DNA of 64,000 bases, from positions 930,001 through 994,000 of the forward strand of contig NZ_JAASQJ010000003.1 in NCBI RefSeq assembly GCF_011762185.1, in the 5' to 3' direction. The translations under genes and the position numbers were made by a program. Position 1 is the first letter of the stretch. Each line of letters opens with the position of its first letter. This stretch comes from Dyadobacter arcticus. Lineage in GTDB: Bacteria > Bacteroidota > Bacteroidia > Cytophagales > Spirosomataceae. Of the stretch, positions 52,176 to 61,570 are shown one piece after another. Under the pieces are notes generated by a model. That model was not told where the DNA came from. It did not search any database and worked only from the letters and a program-made list of their open reading frames with translations.

Positions 52176-54158
52176 CTATTTTGAAATGATGCGCATTACC
52201 TGGCCGCCTCCCGATGCCAGCTTCACCTCCAGTACGTCCTTGCCAGTAATATCTTTTATTTTCTTCGTCAGATGGTTCGGATCAGTATCCGGATCCGGCG
52301 CATCTGAATATAATTCCGCTTGAAAATTCCCCTCACCCAGAAAATCCATATTGACCTTTATGGTCCTGGTCGTGCTGTTGTTGATCGTCCCAATATACCA
52401 ATCCTTCCCTTTTCGGCGCGCAATCGTGAGTACTTCGCCCAATGCCGCATCCAGCACCCGGGTTTCATCCCAGGTAGTCGGCACTTTTTGAAGAAAATCA
52501 AATCCTGGCTGACCTTCGTAAGCCTCCGGATAATCTGCGGCCATATGGAGGTAACTTTCCATAACCACGTACATGGCGAGCATGTGGCAGCGGGTCCCAA
52601 TCATCATTGGGCGCACGTAATGTGTTTTGAAAAGATCAGGCCTTACCGCCCTGAAACCGCCCAAATGATAGTCACTGGCACCGGCTAGCAAACGTGTAAA
52701 ACCAATATCCAGGTCGTGCTCGGGACTGATACCAGCTGCAAGCCATTTGTTATTTTCGTAATTGTAAGTCCCCTCACGGGTAAACTCGTTTGGATACGTG
52801 CGACTCAGGCCAGTGGGTTTGAAAGATCCATGAAACTGGATAAAAAGCTTGTGTGCAGCCGCGCTGCTAAGAATTTCTTCCTGTATTTTCACCATTTCCT
52901 GATCATCCCGGTCCATAAAATCGACCATCATTCCTTTGATCCCCCATTTTTCAAATTGGGTAAACGCGGCTTCCAGCTGCGGGTACAGCGCCTTCCAATT
53001 AATCCACACGTGAATGCCTACTCCTTTTTGCTTCGCGTAATCGCAAACCTGCTGCATGTCCAGGGAAGGGACGGTTTTGGTAACATCCGAAAATGTACCA
53101 GGGTCGCCATAACCCGGACCATTCGTAGGGTACCAGGCAATACCGCCGTAGCCAATCACGGAATGATATTCTATATGGTTTCTGGCGCAGAAATCGATGT
53201 AATATTTGTTGGTTTCAAAATTGATACCGGGTGAAATCGTGGAATCTGGAAGGACGTCGCCATTCCACCAGTGAAACGAGGTTTTACCGGGTTTGAGCCA
53301 GCTAAGATCTTTAAGTTTAGTCGGCTCGTTCAAGCTTGTTATGATGTTGGATTCGATCAAAGCGCCTATCCGGTCACTGATCAGCAACACGCGCCAGGGG
53401 CTCTGATGCGGGAGCACAGCTTTTACCTTTATTTCCTGTTGCCCGGGCCACGGCGATAGCTGGCTTTTGAGTGCCCCATTTTTTTTGACCAGATACATTC
53501 CTGCATAATCTCTCAAACTCGCCTCCGTAATAGCCAGGTATGTTTTGTCCGAAAACTCAAACAGTGCAGGCATATCCATCAGCTTGTTTTCAGGCAGCTC
53601 GGTCAATGATTGCTTTTGGTATAACCCTTCGTGGCTGCTTGTGTAATTGTCGAATAAAAGCGTGGTGACTTTCGGACTTCCGACGATATTAAACCAGGTA
53701 TTTTCGTCTGTCAAGGTATATTCAGACCAATTTTTTTGCACCGGAAATTCATAGCGAAAGGCAATTCCATCATTAAAAGCCCTGACCACCAGGTTTAGCT
53801 TCCTTTCACTTCCCGCCGGATGCACCAATGGTATGATTACTTGACGGTGCAGGTCACGAACGACTTTCGTCTTACCGACAGCAAGTTCATAGTTTTCATT
53901 CACATCACTAAAAATAGGTTTTAGCGCTTTGAGATTCGTCCCAAAATTGCCGCCTTCCTTAAACTGAAGATTAAGTTCGGAGTCATTAATCAGCAATTTC
54001 CCCTTATAGCTTACCTGGTAAAGCGGCTTTTCTTTTGTCAGTTTGAATGCAAAGACAAGCTTCCCATCCGGAGATTTAAGCGTGATCTTATTTTGCGCCA
54101 GGACATTCACTCCATGGCAGAGTAAAAACAGAAGCAGGGCTTTAAAAATGGAGCTCAT
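52176..54158 (-). CDS. GH97 family glycoside hydrolase
   Basis: The 660-residue protein has a signal peptide (to VLAQ) and the three-part GH97 plan: an N-terminal beta-super-sandwich (ITLKSPDGKLVFAFKLTKEK, then ELNLQFKEGG), a TIM barrel (YIDFCARNHIEYHSVIGYGG, KQKGVGIHVWINW and KGMMVDFMDRDDQE, the last bearing the likely catalytic Asp) and a C-terminal all-beta domain. GH97 includes inverting alpha-glucosidases (SusB) and retaining alpha-galactosidases; the VDFMDRDDQE segment favours the retaining branch with an Asp nucleophile, but this is inferred. The protein is likely periplasmic. It is not next to a SusCD pair. Confidence 0.93.
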   Translation of the reverse strand: MSSIFKALLLFLLCHGVNVLAQNKITLKSPDGKLVFAFKLTKEKPLYQVSYKGKLLINDSELNLQFKEGGNFGTNLKALKPIFSDVNENYELAVGKTKVVRDLHRQVIIPLVHPAGSERKLNLVVRAFNDGIAFRYEFPVQKNWSEYTLTDENTWFNIVGSPKVTTLLFDNYTSSHEGLYQKQSLTELPENKLMDMPALFEFSDKTYLAITEASLRDYAGMYLVKKNGALKSQLSPWPGQQEIKVKAVLPHQSPWRVLLISDRIGALIESNIITSLNEPTKLKDLSWLKPGKTSFHWWNGDVLPDSTISPGINFETNKYYIDFCARNHIEYHSVIGYGGIAWYPTNGPGYGDPGTFSDVTKTVPSLDMQQVCDYAKQKGVGIHVWINWKALYPQLEAAFTQFEKWGIKGMMVDFMDRDDQEMVKIQEEILSSAAAHKLFIQFHGSFKPTGLSRTYPNEFTREGTYNYENNKWLAAGISPEHDLDIGFTRLLAGASDYHLGGFRAVRPDLFKTHYVRPMMIGTRCHMLAMYVVMESYLHMAADYPEAYEGQPGFDFLQKVPTTWDETRVLDAALGEVLTIARRKGKDWYIGTINNSTTRTIKVNMDFLGEGNFQAELYSDAPDPDTDPNHLTKKIKDITGKDVLEVKLASGGGQVMRIISK

Positions 54159-54293
54159 TGCGGCGAATTCAGGTTAAGATTTCTTATTTCAAAAATGAGG
54201 TAAGGTAATGTTTAGGTAAGCAAACATTCATCCATTACTACCTGCCTGTTAAAATGCAAACTGCGTTGTTGCTTTATATAAAAGGTTTATACA

Positions 54294-54301
54294 TTACATT
54301 T
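54294..54301 (+). promoter_or_regulatory. Candidate -7 element of the selenium gene cluster
   Basis: TACATTTG matches TAnnTTTG exactly and lies 46 bases before the ATG at 54348. The -33 region is poor: a TTG occurs about 23 bases upstream, farther than the usual spacing. It is the best candidate for the start of the rhodanese-mnmH-selD transcript. Confidence 0.35.
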
Positions 54302-54347
54302 GGAATTGCCGGATCAAAACCTCTTGACACTTTAAAAACTTCAAATC

Positions 54348-54785
54348 ATGCATCATCACAAAAAACTTTCTTACGCAGCCCTGGGATTGGGCATTTTGTT
54401 TCTGAGCTTCATTATCATTAAAGAAGAGCCCTGGAACCCGTTTCAGCTTCTGGAACCAAAAGCATTGGCCGATGTCATTACAGATCCGACCCAGCCGCAG
54501 CCCCTTATCATCAGCGTCGGCCCGGCTGGTCTGATTAAAGGCGCCATCGAAGCTAACCCGGCCAAGGACAAAGAAAATCTTGAAAAGCTTCGCACCAGGC
54601 TGTCCCAGGAATCGAAGACCAGGCAAGTCGTAATTTATTGCGGCTGCTGCCCATTCAAAGACTGCCCGAACATCCGGCCTGCATTTAGTTTACTCAATCA
54701 AATGGGTTTCAAAAATCATAAGCTCCTAAATCTCACCCAAAATCTGAAAGTCAACTGGATTGACAAAGGTTATCCAATGAACTGA
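54348..54785 (+). CDS. Membrane-anchored, cysteine-rich rhodanese-like protein
   Basis: The 145-residue protein has one N-terminal membrane helix (AALGLGILFLSFIII) and a rhodanese-like core: VITDPTQPQPLIISVGPAGL, then RQVVIYCGCCPFKDCPNIRP at the position of the active-site loop, and a closing FKNHKLLNLTQNLKVNWIDK. The loop holds four cysteines in a CxCCxxxxC pattern, denser than in ordinary rhodaneses, which could bind metal or carry sulfur or selenium. It is followed 27 bases later by the selenouridine synthase gene, which also has a rhodanese domain, so a role in selenium or sulfur delivery is a reasonable inference. Confidence 0.8.
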   Translation: MHHHKKLSYAALGLGILFLSFIIIKEEPWNPFQLLEPKALADVITDPTQPQPLIISVGPAGLIKGAIEANPAKDKENLEKLRTRLSQESKTRQVVIYCGCCPFKDCPNIRPAFSLLNQMGFKNHKLLNLTQNLKVNWIDKGYPMN

Positions 54786-54812
54786 TGGCCACAATTTTGC
54801 GAGGCGTGTAGG

Positions 54813-55853
54813 ATGATCAAAAACATTACGGTCCAGGAATTCTTTAATCTGACAACAATGGTTGCGCTTGCAGACGTACGGACACCCGCGGAATATCAGC
54901 ACGGACACGTACCAGGCGCATTCAATCTTCCGCTTTTCAGCAATGAAGAGCGGGTACTGGTTGGCACAACCTACAAACAGATCGGCCGGGAGCAGGCGAT
55001 CCTTTTGGGTTTTGACCTGACAGGACCAAAATGGTCAGGTTTTATCCAGGATGCCTTGCTTATGGCACCTGGGAAAAAAATCGGTGTTCATTGCTGGCGC
55101 GGCGGGATGCGCAGCGGCGCCATGGCCTGGGCATTGGATCTGTACGGTTTTGAAGTTTACCTGATTGAAGGCGGTTACAAGCATTATCGGAGATGGGTAT
55201 TGAACCAGTTTGAAAAACCCTATCATCTGCTCACGCTGGGAGGCATGACAGGTTCGGGCAAAACCCGGATTTTGCAGGAAATGGAGATGTCAGGCGCACA
55301 AATGATAGACCTTGAGAACCTGGCCCAGCATCAGGGTTCGTCGTTCGGGAGCATGAACAAAATGTTGCAGCCCACGCAGGAGCAGTTTGAAAATAATCTG
55401 GCTGCCAAATTGAATAACCTAAACCATGACCGCAGCATTTGGGTGGAAGATGAAAGCCATAACATTGGCAAGCTTTCCGTACCTAATGCCTTTTGGGACC
55501 AAATGACTAGCGCTGTTTTAATCGACCTAAAAGTTGAACTGGACCAGCGGGTAAGTGCGTTGGTAAAAGAGTACGGACAGCTTGATAAAGATTTTCTGGT
55601 TGCCTGTACGGAGCGGATCGGAAAGCGTTTAGGCCCTGTCCAGACCAGGCAGGCAGTTGAGGCAATCAGAGAGGACCGGATGGAAGCGTTTATCCGACTG
55701 GTGCTTGTTTATTATGACAAATCATATCGCAACAGTCTTATCAGGCGGAATTCAGATCAGGTTTTTTCAATGAAGCTAACTGGCGATCCAATGAAAAATA
55801 CTGCTGAGCAAATACTAGAATTTATCAATACAATTCCGGCAGGCAGGATATAA
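54813..55853 (+). CDS. mnmH: tRNA 2-selenouridine synthase
   Basis: The 346-residue protein has the fused plan of MnmH (SelU/YbbB): an N-terminal rhodanese domain (ALADVRTPAEYQHGHVPGAF) with the catalytic Cys94 in VHCWRGGMRS, and a C-terminal P-loop domain with GMTGSGKT at 144-151. Conserved LEGGYKHYR-like (IEGGYKHYRRWV) and WVEDESHNIGK segments confirm the family. It replaces sulfur with selenium in 2-thiouridine at the tRNA wobble position, using selenophosphate and geranyl diphosphate chemistry. It lies 8 bases before selD, the source of selenophosphate, in one operon. Confidence 0.95.
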   Translation: MIKNITVQEFFNLTTMVALADVRTPAEYQHGHVPGAFNLPLFSNEERVLVGTTYKQIGREQAILLGFDLTGPKWSGFIQDALLMAPGKKIGVHCWRGGMRSGAMAWALDLYGFEVYLIEGGYKHYRRWVLNQFEKPYHLLTLGGMTGSGKTRILQEMEMSGAQMIDLENLAQHQGSSFGSMNKMLQPTQEQFENNLAAKLNNLNHDRSIWVEDESHNIGKLSVPNAFWDQMTSAVLIDLKVELDQRVSALVKEYGQLDKDFLVACTERIGKRLGPVQTRQAVEAIREDRMEAFIRLVLVYYDKSYRNSLIRRNSDQVFSMKLTGDPMKNTAEQILEFINTIPAGRI

Positions 55854-55861
55854 TTCAATTC

Positions 55862-56902
55862 ATGGACGTACGAGACATTAAGCTTACACATTATTCCCAT
55901 GGCGCCGGGTGCGGCTGCAAGATTAGTCCGGCAATTCTGGACAAGATTTTGCATAGTTCCGTGGCTCTCCAAGCTGATCCGCGCCTGTTGGTCGGCAACG
56001 ACAAACGCGATGACGCGGCTGTACTGGATTTAGGAAACGGAACGGCATTGATTTCGACTACCGATTTTTTTATGCCTATCGTTGATGACGCTTACGATTT
56101 TGGTCGAATCGCATCAGCCAATGCGATCAGCGATGTGTACGCAATGGGTGGAAAACCGGTGCTCGCCATCGCGATTTTGGGATGGCCCATTGATAAATTG
56201 CCTCCCGAGGTTGCGCAGAAAGTACTGGAAGGATCCCGCGCCATTTGTGCAGAAGCAGGCATTACCCTGGCTGGTGGCCACAGTATTGACTGTCCTGAGC
56301 CGGTTTTTGGACTGGCCGTCAGCGGAATGGTTGGCATTGCGCAATTAAAACAGAATTCCACTGCAACAGCCGGATGCAAGCTCTATCTGACCAAACCCTT
56401 GGGTGTGGGCATCTTGTCCACGGCACAAAAGAAAGGCCTGCTTTTACCACAGGATGCTATGATCGCCTTGGAGAGTATGGTTACTTTGAACAAGTTAGGA
56501 GAAATGTTTGGTCGGATGGACGGTGTAAAAGCCATGACGGACGTAACAGGTTTTGGTCTGCTCGGACATCTCTGTGAAATGTGCGAGGGAAGTCAGTTGT
56601 CAGCGGAAATACAGTTTGATCAGATTCCCGTTATTGAAAGCCTGCCCTATTACCTTGACCGAAAATGCTTTCCGGGCGGAACACAGCGTAACTGGAACAG
56701 CTATGGCCATAAAATCTCAAATGTGAGCGACGATCAGCGATATATTCTGGCAGATCCCCAAACCAGCGGTGGCTTGTTAGTAGCTGTTTCTAAGGAATTT
56801 GGAGGTGAATTTGAACAAACACTGTCGGATCTTGGTCACCATTTCAATTCCTTTGGGTTTTTGAAAGTTCAGGATAATGGGCCATTAATTAATGTGACTT
56901 AA
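55862..56902 (+). CDS. selD: Selenide, water dikinase (selenophosphate synthetase)
   Basis: The 346-residue protein starts with the characteristic SHGAGCGCKISP segment, with catalytic Cys17 and Lys20 at the Escherichia coli positions, so this is the Cys form, not the selenocysteine form. GNDKRDDAAVLDLG and STTDFFMPIVDDAYDFG carry the AIR-synthase-type metal-binding Asp residues, and VTGFGLLGHLCEM and ADPQTSGGLLVAV close the fold. It makes selenophosphate from selenide and ATP. In this window only mnmH would use it; selA, selB and a tRNA-Sec are not seen. Its last four bases overlap the end of the convergent UvrA-like gene. Confidence 0.97.
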   Translation: MDVRDIKLTHYSHGAGCGCKISPAILDKILHSSVALQADPRLLVGNDKRDDAAVLDLGNGTALISTTDFFMPIVDDAYDFGRIASANAISDVYAMGGKPVLAIAILGWPIDKLPPEVAQKVLEGSRAICAEAGITLAGGHSIDCPEPVFGLAVSGMVGIAQLKQNSTATAGCKLYLTKPLGVGILSTAQKKGLLLPQDAMIALESMVTLNKLGEMFGRMDGVKAMTDVTGFGLLGHLCEMCEGSQLSAEIQFDQIPVIESLPYYLDRKCFPGGTQRNWNSYGHKISNVSDDQRYILADPQTSGGLLVAVSKEFGGEFEQTLSDLGHHFNSFGFLKVQDNGPLINVT

Positions 56903-59166
56903 TCGATAAGACTTTTGTACCGGACGTTGCTCAGATACTGACTTGTAATTGACCCTTTTGCACCTAGCAATTGCGTGGGTGTACCTTCAAAAACTACCTT
57001 TCCGCCTTTCGTACCACCATCCGGGCCCATATCAATGATCCAGTCGGCATTTTTGATCACATCAAGATTATGCTCGATCACGATCATTGTATTGCCCGAG
57101 TCGACCAGGCGGTTCATAATGGAAAGCAGGTGACTGATGTCCGACATATGCAAACCGGTTGTCGGCTCGTCGAGGACATAAACGCCACTCTTTTTGTGTA
57201 GCTCGCTGGCTAATTTGATCCGCTGGCATTCACCGCCTGATAAGGTGCTGAGCGGCTGGCCGAGAGTCAGGTAATCGAGCCCCACATCGCTCATAGCCTG
57301 TAACTTATGAAGAATGTCTTTTTGGGTAAAATAGTCCAAAGATTGCAAAACGGTCAGTTCCAGAATATCGGAAATGGACTTACCATCCAGCTTATATGCC
57401 AGTACTTCTTCTTTAAATCGTTTCCCTTCACAAACTTCGCAGGGTGTTTTGATTCCGTCCATAAATGCAAGGTCAGTGTAGATCACGCCGAGGCCCTGGC
57501 AATTTTCGCAGGCACCTTGGGAATTAAAACTAAATAACGATGCGCTCACGCCATTTTCCTTTGCAAAAGCCTTGCGCACATCATCCATCACACCCGTGTA
57601 TGTAGCCGGATTGGAGCGCGTGGAGGTACCTACTGCCGACTGGTCGATGACGATTGCTTTGGGATGTTGTTTCAAAAACACATGGTTGATCAGCGAGCTT
57701 TTGCCTGAACCCGCCACGCCGGTTACGACCGTAAGCACACCTGTTGGAATATCGACACTCACATTGTGCAGATTATTGATTTTGGCATTTACCACCGAAA
57801 GTTTTCCTTTTGGTTTGCGGGACTTTTCTTTAACAGGCAATGATTGTTTGATAAAACGGCCTGTGAGCGTATCGGCCTTCACGAGTTCGGCAAAGGTTCC
57901 TTCAAAAACAATTTGCCCTCCCTTACTTCCTGCATGCGGACCCACGTCGACAACGTGGTCTGCCACTTTGATTACGTCCGGATCATGTTCAACAACGATC
58001 ACCGTGTTACCCTTGTCGCGGAGCTTTCCAAGGAGCTCGTTCAGCCGGTGTACATCCCGGGGATGCAAGCCGACGCTTGGTTCATCGAAAATATACATCA
58101 CGTCGATCAGGCTGCTGCTGAGGTGTTTAACCATTTTCACCCGCTGCGATTCCCCTCCCGACAATGTACTCGTTTCGCGGTCGAGGCTGAGATATTCAAG
58201 ACCAATATCCACCAAATGCTGCAATCTTTCGCATAATGTCGCGACCATGGAAACAGCGATCTGATCTTTGATCTTACTTACCAATGAAAGCAATTCCGAA
58301 ACTTCCATCGCCGCCATTTCAGCGATGTTCTTCCCGTCAATTTTGCAACCCAGTGCGGCCTGGCTCAGCCGTGCACCTTTGCAGGACGGGCAAGGACCGA
58401 GAGCAATGTAAGGAGCCACCGATTTCTGGGTGCGTTCGGATAAGGTTTTAATGTCCCTTTTGATGTATGCCTTTTCAAATTTTTCAATCACGCCCAGATA
58501 AGTGGCATTCATGGATCCGCCGCCCACCTGTAATTTGAATTTCAGGTCTTTGCCGTAAAGTAGAAGGTCCATTTCTTCCGGAGAAAAGTCGGAGAGCTTT
58601 TTATCGTTATCAAAAAATCCCGACGCGGCATAACTGCTTTTTTCCCAGGTCGCAAACACCGGAACCTGCACGGCACCTTCATTGAGCGACTTGTTCATAT
58701 CGAGAAATGAATCAGCGATAACGACCATTTTCTTCCCAATCCCATTGCATTCAGGACACATTCCGGTGGGATCGTTAAATGAAAATGCATTGGAACCGCC
58801 TATATGCGGCACACCAATCCGCGAAAACAACAGCCTCAGAACAGGAGAAATATCCGTTATCGTTCCCATTGTTGAATGCGAATTTCCTCCAAGCCTGCGC
58901 TGGTCGACCACAATGGCCATGCTCAGATTTTCGATAGCGTCGGCATGCGGCTGGGCATACTTGGGAAGAAAATTGCGAATGAACATACTGAAATTTTCAT
59001 TCAGCTGACGCTGGGCCTCCGTAGCAATGGTATCAAAAACAATGGAGGATTTCCCCGATCCCGACACCCCAGTGAAGATGGTAATCTTACGTTTAGGTAT
59101 GCGGAGCGACACATTTTTAAGGTTATTCTCCCGTGCTCCACGGATTTCGATATACTCCTGGGCCAT
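56899..59166 (-). CDS. Short UvrA-like excinuclease ATPase (UvrA2-type)
   Basis: The 755-residue protein has two ABC modules: Walker A GVSGSGKS at 33-40 and a second GVAGSGKSS near residue 485, with signatures LSGGESQRVKM and LSGGECQRIKL and Walker B segments IFDEPSVGLHPRD and VLDEPTTGLH. Zinc-finger-like CxxC pairs are present (CPECNG, CPSCKG, CENCQG, CEVCEG). Genuine UvrA is about 940 residues; the missing length matches the UvrB-binding and DNA-insertion part between Walker A and the first signature, as in the UvrA2 paralogues linked to DNA-damage tolerance or drug resistance. No uvrB or uvrC gene is nearby. Confidence 0.9.
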   Translation of the reverse strand: MAQEYIEIRGARENNLKNVSLRIPKRKITIFTGVSGSGKSSIVFDTIATEAQRQLNENFSMFIRNFLPKYAQPHADAIENLSMAIVVDQRRLGGNSHSTMGTITDISPVLRLLFSRIGVPHIGGSNAFSFNDPTGMCPECNGIGKKMVVIADSFLDMNKSLNEGAVQVPVFATWEKSSYAASGFFDNDKKLSDFSPEEMDLLLYGKDLKFKLQVGGGSMNATYLGVIEKFEKAYIKRDIKTLSERTQKSVAPYIALGPCPSCKGARLSQAALGCKIDGKNIAEMAAMEVSELLSLVSKIKDQIAVSMVATLCERLQHLVDIGLEYLSLDRETSTLSGGESQRVKMVKHLSSSLIDVMYIFDEPSVGLHPRDVHRLNELLGKLRDKGNTVIVVEHDPDVIKVADHVVDVGPHAGSKGGQIVFEGTFAELVKADTLTGRFIKQSLPVKEKSRKPKGKLSVVNAKINNLHNVSVDIPTGVLTVVTGVAGSGKSSLINHVFLKQHPKAIVIDQSAVGTSTRSNPATYTGVMDDVRKAFAKENGVSASLFSFNSQGACENCQGLGVIYTDLAFMDGIKTPCEVCEGKRFKEEVLAYKLDGKSISDILELTVLQSLDYFTQKDILHKLQAMSDVGLDYLTLGQPLSTLSGGECQRIKLASELHKKSGVYVLDEPTTGLHMSDISHLLSIMNRLVDSGNTMIVIEHNLDVIKNADWIIDMGPDGGTKGGKVVFEGTPTQLLGAKGSITSQYLSNVRYKSLID

Positions 59167-59243
59167 GTTCGTATTTTAAGTTTTGTTGATTTTACAAAAC
59201 TAGAAGATTTGATCAAATCCAAAATACTCCCTTTTAGCTGCGG

Positions 59244-60257
59244 TTATGCAAATGCAACTTCATTCCTGGTTGTCCGGAACATTCTCCTGTAATCGCTGGG
59301 CGTGATCATGAGATTGCGCAAAAATATACGGCGCATGGAAACGAGGCTAACTAATCCGGCCTTTCCGGCGACCTGTTCTATATTTAAATCACTTTCTTCC
59401 AATAATTTACGGGCCATTTCAACCCGGAGTTTTTCCACAAATTTCGCTGGCGTTAAACCGGTCTCCCTTAGGAAGACCCTCGCGAAATTCCTTGGGCTCA
59501 TGTTGCTATGCGCAGCCAGCTGTTCCACACTCAAATCCTTGTCCAGGTTTGCGATCATCCAATCCTGAATTTTGCCAAAAACACCATGTTCGAGCTCTGG
59601 CTCAGGCAGTAAGTCTCCGAATTGTGATTGGTAACCGGGGCGTTTGAGATGCAATACCAAATGTCGGGCAACGGAAACTGCAATTTCGCGGCCGTAATCT
59701 TCCTCTACCAAAGCAAGGGAAAGGTCTGTCGCCGACGACACGCCGCCGGACGTATAAATATTCCCATCCCTGATAAAAAGTTGTGAGGAATCGACGCGCA
59801 CATCCGGAAATTCACGAAGTAATTTGGGCCCTTTTTCCCAATGCGTGGTGACTTGTTTATTAGTAAGCAACCCTGCCCTGGCCAGCGCAAAAGTACCGAC
59901 ACAAATGGACCCTATGCGACGCACTTTGGGATAGATATCAGAAAGCCAGTCATAGAAGTCGGATGATTCTATGGCTGGATTTTCAAAGTTATAACCTGCA
60001 ATCAGCAGTGTATCAATAGGTTGCTGAATGTCGTCTCGTTTGGTTGGAGAGCTAATGGTAATACCTGACCGCGTCACGATTTGCTCAGAGCGGTCAGCAG
60101 CCACTACCAGTACTTTATACGCATTTTCAAAACCAATTTTTTCATAAACCGCTTTGGAAGCCTGAAAAAAGATATCCCCCGGACCTGCTATTTCCAGCAA
60201 TGGCAGGTTCGGGAATGCGACGATTACAATGAGCTTTGAATGCTGGACTGCCTCCAT
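59244..60257 (-). CDS. GlxA-type transcriptional regulator (DJ-1/PfpI domain plus AraC helix-turn-helix)
   Basis: The 337-residue protein has an N-terminal class I glutamine-amidotransferase-like domain (LIVIVAFPNLPLLEIAGPGD, GSICVGTFALARAG with the nucleophile-elbow Cys, TTHWEKGP) and a C-terminal AraC domain (LSVEQLAAHSNMSPRNFARV, then LTPAKFVEKLRVEMARKLLE and LGVI-type second helix-turn-helix VSMRRIFLRNLMITPSDYRR). Such regulators sense small molecules through the N-terminal domain. The gene starts 8 bases after the GAPDH gene on the same strand, so it is co-transcribed and may respond to a glycolytic or aldehyde signal. Confidence 0.9.
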   Translation of the reverse strand: MEAVQHSKLIVIVAFPNLPLLEIAGPGDIFFQASKAVYEKIGFENAYKVLVVAADRSEQIVTRSGITISSPTKRDDIQQPIDTLLIAGYNFENPAIESSDFYDWLSDIYPKVRRIGSICVGTFALARAGLLTNKQVTTHWEKGPKLLREFPDVRVDSSQLFIRDGNIYTSGGVSSATDLSLALVEEDYGREIAVSVARHLVLHLKRPGYQSQFGDLLPEPELEHGVFGKIQDWMIANLDKDLSVEQLAAHSNMSPRNFARVFLRETGLTPAKFVEKLRVEMARKLLEESDLNIEQVAGKAGLVSLVSMRRIFLRNLMITPSDYRRMFRTTRNEVAFA

Positions 60258-60265
60258 TTGGCGAT

Positions 60266-61261
60266 TTACTCTGGTGTATTTACGAGCTCAGAAACAAGTT
60301 CGGAAATACGGTTTGAAATACCTACCTCATTGTCGTACCAGGCAACGACCTTCACAATCTTGCCAATGCTTTTTGTTAGTGTTCCGTCGACAATGGATGA
60401 GTGGGTGTTACCTAAAATGTCCACTGAAACAAACTGTTCCTCCGTGTATTCGAGCACGCCTTTCAGCTGATTTTCTGCATATGATTTCAATACATCATTG
60501 ATTTCCTGCGCCGAAGCCGGTTTAACAAGATTAAGCGAAAGGTCGACAATGGAGCCATCTACAACTGGAACACGATAAGAAAAACCGTCCAATTTGCCTT
60601 TCAGGTTTGGTAATACGTCTCCAATTGCTTTTGCCGCGCCAGTGGTAGTTGGGATAATGGATTGCGTCGCAGCCCTGGCCCTCCGCAAATCACGATGTGG
60701 CGCATCCTGCAATACCTGGTCGGCCGTGAAAGCGTGTACCGTACTCATATAACCCGACTCGATCCCAAATTCTTTATCCAAAATGTGCAAAACCGGGGCG
60801 ATAGCATTGGTGGTACAGGAAGCCGTTGAAAAAATATCTTCTTCCGATGTGATCATGTCATTATTAACACCGCTTACAATGGTTTTCACACCACCGGTTG
60901 CGGGCGCAGTAATCAGCACTTTTTTTGCACCGGCGGTAATGTGCAGTTGCGCCTTTTCTTTTTCCGTAAACCGGCCGGTCGACTCTATTACCACATCTAT
61001 TCCGAGATCTTTCCAGGGCAATTTTGCCGGATCTTTCTCGCTCAGCAGAACAATGTCTTTTCCGTTAACCCGAATACTCGTTCCGTCTTCCGAAACCGGA
61101 CCGGGAAAATGTCCGTGCGACGAATCGTACTTCAATAAATGCGTAAGCGTCTTTATATCAGTCAAATCGTTAATTGCTACGACTTCAACATTTTCCTTGT
61201 TTTGCAACGCACGTAAAGTCATGCGTCCTATTCTTCCAAATCCATTAATTGCAATTTTCAT
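60266..61261 (-). CDS. gap: Type I glyceraldehyde-3-phosphate dehydrogenase
   Basis: The 331-residue protein has the NAD fold start MKIAINGFGRIGRM, Asp32 (INDL) indicating NAD preference, the active-site Cys149 in STASCTTNAIAP, His176 in MSTVHAFTADQ, and the closing WYDNEVGISNRI. It converts glyceraldehyde-3-phosphate to 1,3-bisphosphoglycerate. It is followed by a GlxA-type regulator gene 8 bases away. Because GAPDH is often duplicated in Cytophagales and is rarely linked to a GlxA regulator, this may be an inducible second copy; that needs the rest of the genome. Confidence 0.96.
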   Translation of the reverse strand: MKIAINGFGRIGRMTLRALQNKENVEVVAINDLTDIKTLTHLLKYDSSHGHFPGPVSEDGTSIRVNGKDIVLLSEKDPAKLPWKDLGIDVVIESTGRFTEKEKAQLHITAGAKKVLITAPATGGVKTIVSGVNNDMITSEEDIFSTASCTTNAIAPVLHILDKEFGIESGYMSTVHAFTADQVLQDAPHRDLRRARAATQSIIPTTTGAAKAIGDVLPNLKGKLDGFSYRVPVVDGSIVDLSLNLVKPASAQEINDVLKSYAENQLKGVLEYTEEQFVSVDILGNTHSSIVDGTLTKSIGKIVKVVAWYDNEVGISNRISELVSELVNTPE

Positions 61262-61500
61262 ATCTGTAAATTTTAAAGTACTATCCGGAAACCAATCTCT
61301 CGAACGTCTCCGAATTAATACGCGAATTTAACAGATTTGCAATTTGTCCGAAATGACAAAAAATATACTAATTCTGCCAAAATGCTCAGCGATAAGTGGT
61401 TTCCTGAACTGCCAGCAGGAGAGTACATTCCAGGGTGTGACTAATTGGGTCACTAAAAAGGATTCATTGTGCCAAGCCTATTATTTAGACTAATTATCGT

Positions 61501-61508
61501 TAGCTTTG
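61501..61508 (+). promoter_or_regulatory. Candidate -7 element of the ankyrin-DUF2271-PepSY operon
   Basis: TAGCTTTG matches TAnnTTTG and lies 62 bases before the ATG at 61571. The -33 box is not clear. The rest of the 309-base spacer 61262-61570, which also serves the divergent GAPDH gene, shows no other feature I can name. Confidence 0.3.
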
Positions 61509-61570
61509 CGTACTTTGATTTGACAAAGAATCCTTCGCAGATAACCCAGGTCTCAATAATTTGTGTTTAT

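Noticed and set aside
57572..58264. 230-codon open frame on the + strand opposite the UvrA-like gene
   Set aside because: It is antisense to conserved ABC motifs; the Ser/Thr/Leu-rich translation is typical of a shadow frame.
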